Positions 56,242-64,000 of a stretch of 64,000 bases of DNA are shown here, in pieces (the first letter of the stretch is position 1; each line of letters starts with the position of its first letter). Position numbers and translations under genes: made by a program. The notes below the pieces were generated by a model. The model searched no databases. It had not been told where the DNA came from and saw only the letters and a program-made list of their open reading frames with translations. Source of the DNA: Anthonomus grandis grandis (Eukaryota; Arthropoda; Insecta; Coleoptera; Curculionidae); assembly GCF_022605725.1 (NCBI RefSeq), contig NC_065556.1, positions 4,836,001 to 4,900,000 on the forward strand. Reading direction: 5' to 3'.

Positions 56242-57540
56242 AAGGGTGTCCCAATAAGAGCGCACGTTTTAATTGGTAAATAAAAGTCATAATTTATTTT
56301 AAACTCAGTGTTATTTATATTTTAATGTAAAGCTAATACACTGTAATTAAACGTGAAAAATAATATCTGGCAAATGGCCGCCTCGACTTTCGTGAGAGAC
56401 TCTTATTCGTTTGGAGAAATTTTCAATTACATTTTTACATAATTGCGGCCCAATTTCGCTAATAATACGTCAAATTTCATGTGGAATTGTTGTTGGATTA
56501 TTAGCGTATACGAGGGATTTTAAAAAACCCCAAAGAAAAAAGTCACAAGGCGTTAAATTGCATGATCTTTCGGGCCAGTTCTCCATTCCGTGAAATGACA
56601 CGACCGGAAAACTTTCTTTGCAACAATTGAATTGCTTCACGTGTAGTGTGACATGTCGCACCATCCTGTTGGTACCACATACCGCCCGTATCCATACCAT
56701 CCAATTGAGGCCAAAAATTCAGTGAGCATATTACGATAGCGTTCGCTGTTCACGGTAACTGCATTTTCAGCCTCGTCCTCTAAGAAGTACGGTCCAATTA
56801 CTCCACCTGTCCAAAGTCCGCACCAAACAGTGACTCTTAATGGATGCATTTTCTTCTCATGAATGACTCTAGGATGTTCTTCGCCACAAATTCGGCAATT
56901 TTGTTTATTAACAACTCCATTAATGTGAAAGTGTGCCTTATCGGTAAACAAAATTTTTTTCGAAAAATTGACATCCATTTGTTGTTTTTGCAATACCCAA
57001 GAAGAAAATGTACGGCGCGTCGCATGGTCCACTGGCTTTAATTCTTGGGTCAATTGAATCTTATAGGCATGTAAATGAAGATCTTTTGTTAGAATTCGGT
57101 GGGTAGTGCTCTACGAAATATGCAACTGCTGTGCACGATGACGGATAGATGTTCCCGGATTCTTGCCAACACTTTCACGCACTGCGGCAATATTTTCAAC
57201 AAAACGGCTAGTACGATGACGCAGTGGTGTTTTTACATCCACGACAGAGCCATTTTGTTTAAATTTATCAATTAGTCTTTGGACGGTGTGTGATTTGGTG
57301 CATCGTGTCGACCAAAAATGCCCCGCAATTTACAAACTGTTTCCGCAAAACATTCTCCATATTTGTAGTGTGTCTTAATAATAATTATTCGTTGTTCGAC
57401 CGTATATCGTTCCATGGCTACTAATCGCAAACTGTTATTGCAAACCGTACATTACTCTTTTCAGTTTTTTTTTTTGATATACTGCGATAAATAAAGAATG
57501 CTGCGCAATTCAAAACGTGCATTCCTATTGGGACACCCTT
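56242..57540 (-). mobile_element. Complete Tc1/mariner transposon, 1299 bp
   Basis: Both ends read AAGGGTGTCCCAATA (right end reversed), continuing with GCACGTTTT at positions 20-29, so the terminal inverted repeats span about 30 bp with a few mismatches. TA flanks both sides. One transposase pseudogene fills the interior. Confidence 0.9.
56344..57415 (-). pseudogene. Mariner transposase (DUF4817 type)
   Basis: Starts at ATG 57415 (MERYTVEQRIIIIKTHYKYG, the HTH domain), continues RLIDKFKQNGSVVDVK, VRESVGKNPGTSIR, and then a 138-codon open piece (57053-56640) with LKPVDHATRRTFSSWVL, KKILFTDKAHFHINGVVN (first Asp present; TDE has become TDK) and VTVWCGLWTGGVIGPYF. The second Asp (WYQQDGATCH) is present in another frame near 56680. 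The third site reads CNLTPCDFFLWG, where SPDL is normal, so that Asp is Asn. Two or three shifts and a stop (near 57110) make it inactive, but it is fairly young. Confidence 0.9.
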
Positions 57541-57575
57541 TATAAGAAGAGGCCTATGGAGGCCATCTTGGGGCC

Positions 57576-57615
57576 AGGCATCTCGGCTGCTTCGACGAAG
57601 CAAGTTGGGTTGCCT
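57576..57615 (+). ncRNA. Long RNA hairpin at the 5' end of LINE H
   Basis: AGGCA (57576-57580) pairs with TGCCT (57611-57615), CTCGGCT (57582-57588) with AGTTGGG (57603-57609, using G-U pairs), and GCTTC (57589-57593) with GAAGC (57597-57601) around a GAC loop: 17 pairs with one T/T mismatch and one bulged A. A second palindrome, GGCCTATGGAGGCC, lies at 57551-57564. Some LINEs begin with self-cleaving HDV-like ribozymes; I cannot fold this into that pattern with certainty. Confidence 0.5.
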
Positions 57616-57772
57616 ATCTACAATAGTGGTCTTACGTTTCCCCCTGGGAGGGCCGGGGTAGAATAGCCCTCCGGTACGCTCTGCCTGTCGTAAAAAGCGA
57701 CTAAAAGAGCAACCCCTTTGGTGGTAGATGTTGTCCACTTGCATCGCCCGGTTCAATACCACCATATAGGAC

Positions 57773-58626
57773 TTGGAGTGGCGGCGTGAAGTGGTTCTAT
57801 GGAACTCACGTTTCGCCGCCATCTCGATGTGTCCGGTTGCTAAAGGAGAAATGGAGAAGAAAAGTAAATGCATGATGGCGCCTTCACGACCAAAACTTTC
57901 CGGAAGTAAACTCGCCTCCCATTCGGATCTCCGGGCGGAGGCTGGTCGGGGGGATCCATCAGGCGGATCAAAAAGCCTAAAAATCAATTTCTGCAACATC
58001 AGAGGCCTAAACACCAATATTAATGCAGTACACCAACACCTGCAATTAAATAAGCCTCACATTCTGGCATTGGTAGAAATAAAGGTGAAACCTTTAACAA
58101 CAAATGTTCACCTTATTTATCCTGGATACGATCTACACACCCGATTTCGACTAAACTTTGGATTGGCAGTATTTGTCAAGAACGATTTGAGTTGCCAGCA
58201 GGAGGAAACGCTTGAACCTGCGGACTTCGACATCATGTGGTTCAAAATAATAGCCAGTGGTACCACGAAATTTATCTGCTTTATCTACAGACCACCAAGC
58301 GACACCCAATATAGACGGTTCTTTTTGAACCTGGTTGATTGCATTAACCAACTGCAAATTGACTACCCAAGCGCAGAAATCATCGTCATGGGTGATTTTA
58401 ACGTTCACAATATCAACTGGCTGCGCTTCTGCAACAAGAACGACGATGAAGGACGAGAAGCTGAGCTATTTGCCACCATATGCGGGCTTACGCAGCCCAT
58501 TGAGAAACCTACCAGAATCCCTGATCGAGACGGCGAGTTCGCGAGTCTCCTAGATCTGGTCTTGGCTTCAAACCCTGACTCGTACACAGTATCAGTACAT
58601 GCCCCCCTAGGAATATTGGACCACTA
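57773..58626 (+). pseudogene. LINE H endonuclease domain
   Basis: From about residue 70: LKINFCNIRGLNTNINAVHQ, LALVEIKVKP, VFVKNDL, FICFIYRPPSD, IIVMGDFNVHNINWL, and near the end LLDLVLASNP, APLGILDH. These are the AP-endonuclease blocks; the catalytic Glu and GDFN are present, but the last SDH has become LDH. The first ~60 residues contain no known motif. A stop follows at 58624, after which the linker continues in other frames. Confidence 0.85.
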
Positions 58627-59373
58627 ATTGATAACAGTCTCTTACCAGTTGGAGGTTAAAACGTAGGAGCTTCCAATGCCGCGAAAGGTATGGCACTATA
58701 AATCAGCAGAGTAGAACCATCTTCGGGAATTTTATCGCTCATTCCCTTGGAAAGAAGTCTGCTTTAGAACCAATAACATCTCAGAATGTGCAAACCAAAT
58801 TACAGAGACGATCTTGGCAGGAATGGAAGCTTATATCCCTTTTTCTACTAAATGCGGATCAAACAACAAGCAATGGTTCAACCTTAATTGCAAAAAGGCA
58901 GTAAACACTAAAAACGCAGCATATCAATGCAAATGGCGTCGAAAATCGGAGGAACTTTTTAGCCTCCAGAAATAGCTGCAAGCGAATTATTGATAAATGC
59001 AAAGAGAGTCACAACAACAGGATCAAAAACAAACTGCTAAACTGCCCAAATGGAACAAGATCTTTCTGGTCGGTATCGAAAGCCGTTAGTCAAGGATTTG
59101 CTAAGTCGGCCTTGCCACCCCTAACAGCAGATGATAGTTCTATCGCGGTAACAGCAAGGGAAAAAGCCAACTTACTGGGTAAACTCTTCGCGTCCAATTC
59201 TACTCTGCACTCGCAAGGCAAAACACCGCTATATTTGCCAAGGGTGAATTCATCGATGGGAGAAATTTCGTTTCCCCAACGAATTATAAATAAAATTCTT
59301 AAAAGCGTAGACACCAACAAAGCTTGGACCCGATGGAATTCCAGCCCTAATACTAAAACGTTGTGCAGACGAA
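58627..59373 (+). pseudogene. LINE H linker between endonuclease and RT
   Basis: Broken frames give KVWHYKSAE, FYRSFPWKEVCF, MEAYIPFSTKCGSNNKQWF, KAVSQGF-like, REKANLLGKLFASNSTLHSQ and VDTNKAWTRWN (normally ...GPDGIP). Order is normal; stops near 58975 and a shift near 59335 break it. Confidence 0.7.
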
Positions 59374-60855
59374 TTGACTCCTCCCTTATGTAGACTGTTC
59401 ACGGCATCGTATAAGCAGGGCCAATTTCCAACAAGCTGGAAAACTGCTCGAGTGCAAGCTGTACCCAAAAAGGGTAAGAAGAAAATGCCCTCCAATTACC
59501 GCCCGATTGCACTAGTTCCAGTAATTTCGAAGATTATGGAGAAAGCAGTCAACCAACAACTGTTAAGATATCTGGAATCATCTGGACTAATCAGCGATCA
59601 TCAACACGGCTTCCGAAAGCTTAGATCCACCGGCGATCTTCTGGTCTACGTCACAAACTTGTGGACGGAGGCCATGGAGAAGCACGGCGAGTCCCGCTCA
59701 GTCGCTCTTGACATTTCCAAGGCATTTGACAGAGTGTGGCATGAGAGACTACTAACCAAGCTCTCCTCAATCGGCATACAAAACTCATTATTGAATTGGA
59801 TCAAAAGTTTTCTTGAACAACGAACAATCCAAGTAGCCGTCGATGGATACCTCTCCGACAAATTTAACATTAACGCTGGAGTCCCTCAAGGATGCATTCT
59901 ATCCCCCACCCTTTTCTTGGTATATATCAACGATTTGCTAGGAACCACTGTCAATCCAATCTACAGCTTTGCGGACGATAGAACACCATTCTTATTTCAT
60001 ATTTCATTACTCATTATTTCCACATTTAAGTCCGCCAAACCAACGACAGCCGCAAGTTCTCAAAATCTTAGGCAGCAACAAGTAGCTTCAACCAACAACG
60101 ATATTAGAACAATCTTGGAGTGGAGTGCTAACAATTTGGTCAATTTTAACGCTAAAAAAACGCAGGCTGCAGTATTTACGATGAAGACTAACCGTGGTGG
60201 CCCGGAGCTGGTTATGGCAGAAAAAACATTGCCAATGAAATCATCTTTACATCTTCTAGGAGTCGAGGTCACCAACAGTGTGTCCTGGCATGATCACGTT
60301 GCCGAGGTCGCCAGGGCGGCTTCCAAAAAACTCGGAGTGCTTTTCAAAACGAAAAAACTGTATACACCAGAACAGCTGCTGACTCTTTATAAGCCTCAAA
60401 TACGCCCTTCCCTCGAGTATTGCTCGCATGTCTGGAGCTCTGCACCCAAGCATAGCTTAAACCTGCTGGATTCTATACAGAAGAGAGCTATTCGCCTTAT
60501 CGACAAACCAGAACTGACAAAGAGTCTGGATAGTCTGGAACACAGGAGAAAGGTGGCTGATCTCTGTTTATTCTACCGTTATTATCACGGTAAGTGCTCC
60601 TCTGAGCTGGCAGGCCTGATTCCACCCAAGGCTGTTCCGGCAAGAAGGACGCGTTTAGCAGTTGCGGCTCATCAACATCGAGCCCACCTGCCTACCGCAA
60701 GGACATCGCTGTATCGGGACTCACTCATCTGGAGAACATCTTATTTGTGGAACGGGCTTCCACCTCACATATTTCCCGACGCATACAACCTACAGCGATT
60801 CAAGATAAATGCCCACAAATATCTTCGCGCAAGCACCACTCCAAAAATGATATAG
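59374..60855 (+). CDS. LINE H reverse transcriptase, 493-codon open frame
   Basis: Blocks in order: GQFPTSWKTARVQAVPKKGK, NYRPIALVPVISKIMEK, DHQHGFRKLRSTGDLL, SVALDISKAFDRVWHERLL (motif A, ~residues 108-127), NINAGVPQGCILSPTLFL (motif B, ~170-188), YSFADDRTPFLF (motif C, ~200; both Asp present, but the following S-T is replaced by R-T), HLLGVEVTNSVSWHDHV, and the C-terminal RAIRLIDKP, LADLCLFYRYYHGKCS. The first residues MTPPLCRLF are inside the RT, so this ATG is not the real start; the true ORF2 began near 57773. Without the upstream lesions the enzyme would be close to intact. Confidence 0.85.
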   Translation: MTPPLCRLFTASYKQGQFPTSWKTARVQAVPKKGKKKMPSNYRPIALVPVISKIMEKAVNQQLLRYLESSGLISDHQHGFRKLRSTGDLLVYVTNLWTEAMEKHGESRSVALDISKAFDRVWHERLLTKLSSIGIQNSLLNWIKSFLEQRTIQVAVDGYLSDKFNINAGVPQGCILSPTLFLVYINDLLGTTVNPIYSFADDRTPFLFHISLLIISTFKSAKPTTAASSQNLRQQQVASTNNDIRTILEWSANNLVNFNAKKTQAAVFTMKTNRGGPELVMAEKTLPMKSSLHLLGVEVTNSVSWHDHVAEVARAASKKLGVLFKTKKLYTPEQLLTLYKPQIRPSLEYCSHVWSSAPKHSLNLLDSIQKRAIRLIDKPELTKSLDSLEHRRKVADLCLFYRYYHGKCSSELAGLIPPKAVPARRTRLAVAAHQHRAHLPTARTSLYRDSLIWRTSYLWNGLPPHIFPDAYNLQRFKINAHKYLRASTTPKMI

Positions 60856-60959
60856 GACTTTCCTCTCGTGGTTGTATTTGCCATCAAAAAAAAAATGTAC
60901 TGGTTAAGTCTGCTAGATGATGTGACGGACAAAAAAAATTGAGTTCACAATCAATCACA

Positions 60960-63480
60960 AACAATCACATTATGAGCAAATTGAACAAATTGAACGCCAA
61001 CCCGGCGATCAAATTACTCTTAGGGGCTAATTAGTGAATCTGGAGGTCCTATCCAAATGCCTATCAGTTGGAATGCACACTCATTATTTCCCAAAAAGTT
61101 TGAGTTTAAACACCAATAATATAGATGTTGCACTGATCCAGGAAACTTTTCTAAGTCCCTACACAAAATTAAATAATAAAACCTATAAGGTAACCCAATT
61201 AAAATAAAATACCTAATTGGCAATTATAAAATATTTAGAAACTATAGACCAAACGTTGTTGGCGGAGGCACAGCCACTAGAAAAGAAAGACCAAGAAATA
61301 CCAACGCGGTAATAGAAAATACGGCTAAGAAAGTATATATTGGCAATAAAAAAGTTTTAGTAATCTCAGTATATAAACCGCTTAACAAAACATTAAATTA
61401 TAAACAAGTAGATAATATTTTTAAAGAAGACATTCTAACAATAGCCGCTGGGGATTGGAATGCTAAAAGCAGAGTCTGGGGTTGTGTATCTGAAAGTGAC
61501 GCTGGGAAAAAATTGGAAAACCCTTCATCAGACCCAACACATTATCATTACCAAACACCAGATATATTACATATTGCAGTAACAAAAAACCTTAGCCACA
61601 ACACTGCAGTAGGAAACCTTGACTCCTTAAACTCCTCAAATCACACACCTATCCAAAAGCTATTACAATACCTTAATCCTTTGTAAAATCCCAACTCCCA
61701 GATAAAGAAATAATAAACTGGCAGGTATTTCAAGACATTCTAAAGAACATCCTACCTATCCCAACTCCTTTAACCATGGAGGAATCAGACCTTCAGGTTG
61801 ATTAAATCACAAATGTAATAAAAATAGCCTATAATTCCACCACAAAAAATCCTCATTCCTAACACCCATCTCTTGATTTTCCCAATGAAAATTAAAAACA
61901 TAATAAAAACTAGAAATAGATTAAACAAACAGGCAAGGTTATATAAAGACCCAGAACCAAAAAAAATAGCAAATAATCTAACTAAAAGAATTAAAAATCA
62001 AATTTACGAATTTAGAAATTAAAGGTGGAACAACTTTCTAGAAGAATTAAACGTTGATGACGAAAACCACTGGAGAGTCTCAAAGATAGTGAGAGGTAAA
62101 ACAAAAATCCCCGGAGTTCCCGCCCTTACAAGCAGAAGATGGATGCTTAGCATATACAGACTTACAAAAAGTCGAGATTTTCAACACATCACTAGAGAAA
62201 CAATGTTACCTCAATAATCTACCAGAAAATAACACACTAAATACAGAAGTACAAGACTCATATGATACAATTGAGAAAATACCACTTGAAACCATAAGAA
62301 GCCCTAAAAAAATAAATCTACATGAAATTAGAGACTTAATAATTATTCAGCAAAACAGAAAAACACCAGGTTATGATAGTATAAACAATAAAATGTTAAA
62401 AATGCTACCTGACAACATACTTCTTGATCTGAAAACCATATATAAACAGTGCCTCAACCTGTGCTATTTCCCAGAAGCATGGAAAGGGGCAATAGTAGTA
62501 CTAATAGCCAAACCGGGGAAAAACCTTGAAAGACCAGATAATTACCGTTCAATCATCAATCGGAAAAATATTTAAGAAAGCGGTACTTAGCAGACTGAGA
62601 GAGGAATGTGAAGAATTAAAAATTATCCACACCGATTTGCGCAAGGCCTCGTAACCGACATACAGCTGGCGACGATTCAACAATCCTGTGGACTCTTTCA
62701 ATGCGAAGTATTCAATCGCTATGATTGCACTCGACGCCGAAGAGGCTTTCGATAGAGTGTGGCATGGTCGTTTAATACATAAAATTGCAAAATTCATATA
62801 TAAAACATTACCCTATAGCGAGATGAGAGCCGGTGCCACCTATACCATGTTCAACATTTGCCAGGCGGATATACCAAAGAATAGCCATTATTCAAGGTTG
62901 GCATTGTTCGCGGACGACACTTGTGTCTTCGCCAGCTGTAAATACCTGGATCAGATCGCTGCTTCCATACAAAGTCATTTAGACAACATTTGCGCCTGGG
63001 CAAGTGATTGGAGGGTTAAGATAAACGCCCCAACCCAACCCAACTTTCGAAATTCGCTACCTGGGAGTGATTTTCGACAACAAAAACAATTTTGGGTACC
63101 ACATCAAAAGACAGATTATCTTGTAAAATGGCCTTGTGCAGGGTCTTTATTCGTTTCTGAACAAAAAAAGTAAAATGTCGAGTAACAATAAGCTCCTCTT
63201 ATACAAATAAGTCATAAGGGCAAAGTTATAATACGGATCTTGTATACTAAGCAATATCTCACGCTCAAACTTAAAAAGACTTAAAATCTTCCGAAACGAG
63301 CTCTTTTGTGGCTTCGTCTAATAACAAATGCCCCACGTTACGCAAAAAATATAGACATACGGGAGGACTGCCGTATCGAGACAATTGAGGAGTTTATTGT
63401 TATGAAGCATACAAGGAACGGGTCAGGGCTCCGCAGAATGAAGAGAGGACAAAGGTTTTACTAAAGTGAAGGGAAAACCG
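60960..63480 (+). pseudogene. LINE I, jockey-clade ORF2 remnant
   Basis: Endonuclease: ISWNAHSLFPKKFEF, NNIDVALIQETFLSPYTKL, VISVYKP, AAGDWNAKSRVWGC (about 61065-61480), PTHYHYQTPDILHIAVTK. RT: KTPGYDSINNKMLKMLP, FPEAWKGAIVVLIAKPGKN, then IALDAEEAFDRVWHGRLI (motif A), a damaged motif B (GATYTMFNICQADIP) and LALFADDTCVFASC (motif C, both Asp). C-terminal: IRYLGVIFDNKNNFGYHI, KLLLYK. Many stops and at least five shifts. The order and wording are those of Drosophila-type jockey elements. Confidence 0.8.
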
Positions 63481-63796
63481 ACCACGGAAAGGCATTTTCT
63501 AATTTTCAAACGTTTCACGTGCACACGAGCTTTTTACCCTCCTCTCTCGCCGCAGCAAAATAAAAGGAAAAAAAAACAAACTCCATCGATAATATCATCA
63601 AAACGCGGCAAACCATCATGAAACTGCAACGCGGTAGAAACGACAATCCACCTCCAAAATGAGTTACAAACATTACTAAACACCGATCAAGAGGTTTCTT
63701 CTTGGGGGGCGTTGCTTCTATTCGGGCTCGCAACCAATACCAATGCCCCACCGATCCTATAAATACAACCACCTAAACCTTCTTCCGACACCCCTC
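63481..63796. other. Region upstream of a putative promoter, no gene
   Basis: GC content rises here. TATAAATA at 63758-63765 lies 32-39 bp before the initiator, somewhat farther than usual for a TATA box. Nothing else recognised. Confidence 0.4.
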
Positions 63797-63828
63797 AGTT
63801 CCGACGTGACACTCGCCAGAGTTAGACC
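63797..63828 (+). promoter_or_regulatory. Initiator plus downstream promoter element (Inr + DPE)
   Basis: TCAGTT (63795-63800) matches the insect initiator with A+1 at 63797. AGACC at 63824-63828 is exactly +28 to +32 and matches the DPE consensus RGWYV. The internal Inr+DPE pair at this exact spacing is how jockey- and I-type LINEs drive their own transcription, so 63797 may be the first base of a LINE. Confidence 0.6.
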
Positions 63829-63958
63829 TCTGGTGTGCGCTTAGGTACTTTTCGACGCGACGCGATCCGATTCTAATCGAGCGGCTCCATAGTGTATGTT
63901 TTCCTTGTGTTCAGCGAGTGTTCAGTGAAGTGAAGTGAAGTGCGAGACCAGAAGAGTC

Positions 63959-64000
63959 ATGTCCAGCGGCGACGAGTCCGACCGCAGAAGGTCACCTCTG
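63959..64000 (+). CDS. Start of an ORF cut by the window end, probably LINE ORF1
   Basis: ATG at 63959-63961 in a good context opens MSSGDESDRRRSPL up to the last base. It follows a ~160-base leader from the Inr, with repeated GTGAA words (63923-63941). The acidic/arginine start suits ORF1 of a jockey-type LINE, but 14 residues do not identify a family; a host gene is possible. Confidence 0.45.
   Translation, partial: MSSGDESDRRRSPL

Larger units (their letters stand above)
57543..60890 (+). mobile_element. LINE H, near-full-length non-LTR retrotransposon (CR1/L2/jockey group)
   Basis: Untranslated 5' region with a long hairpin (57576-57615), endonuclease (57960-58626), a linker in broken frames, an RT with C-terminal domain as one 493-codon ORF (59374-60855), and a short A-rich end at about 60887. 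No separate ORF1 is seen. Codon composition is less AT-rich than that of the neighbours, as expected of a younger insertion. Confidence 0.85.

Noticed and set aside
57421..58017. 198-codon open frame on the minus strand
   Set aside because: It lies antisense to the LINE H 5' region and endonuclease and shares no motif with known proteins; it also crosses the mariner/LINE boundary.
1..64000. CRISPR arrays, bacterial operons or phage genes
   Set aside because: No regularly spaced repeats or prokaryotic gene organisation; all recognisable proteins are eukaryotic transposable elements.

Overview
The window is eukaryotic, AT-rich, and reads as an insect intergenic region built almost entirely from transposable elements. 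The set of families points to an insect: jockey/CR1-, I/R1- and RTE-type LINEs, Penelope-like elements (PLEs), Ty3/gypsy, piggyBac, a P-element/THAP transposase, several Tc1/mariner copies, hAT and a tRNA-derived SINE. A beetle would fit, but that is only a guess. I found no complete host gene. Nearly every transposon ORF carries stops, frameshifts or deletions, so most coding entries are pseudogenes.

Layout. 1-7.6 kb: two decayed I/R1-group LINEs (A, B). LINE A is split by PLE-1 (1686-3617), which is itself split by a 397-bp LTR-like insert (2652-3048). 9.9-14.6 kb: hAT copy 1 (minus strand), split by jockey-like LINE C. 14.8-20.9 kb: a mariner fragment, then a minus-strand gypsy element interrupted by a piggyBac (16650-18822, TTAA duplication) and a SINE (20265-20485). 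20.9-24.2 kb: RTE-type LINE remains with a TIR repeat lodged inside. 25.6-30.2 kb: LINE D holding PLE-2 (26440-29706), which has ~0.7-0.8 kb inverted arms and a hammerhead-ribozyme motif. 33-39 kb: PLE-3 interrupted by a P-element-like transposon. 39.2-43.3 kb: LINE F, with an intact ORF1 and a likely -1 frameshift junction into ORF2. 44.4-47 kb: mariner and R1-like scraps. 48.2-50.6 kb: hAT copy 2. 51.2-54 kb: LINE E and PLE-4. 55.3-57.5 kb: a TIR repeat, an old mariner, and a whole younger mariner with TA duplications. 57.5-63.5 kb: LINE H and jockey-clade LINE I. 63.8-64 kb: an Inr+DPE promoter and the first 14 codons of what is probably another LINE, cut by the window end.

The genes do not form a pathway. 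What the region gives is a stratigraphy: several insertions can be placed to the base by target-site duplications (13 bp for both well-bounded PLEs, TTAA for piggyBac, TA for mariner, 8 bp for hAT), so the order of insertion can be read. The most interesting biology is RNA-level: PLE hammerhead motifs, the LINE F slippery heptamer, and a long hairpin at the 5' end of LINE H.
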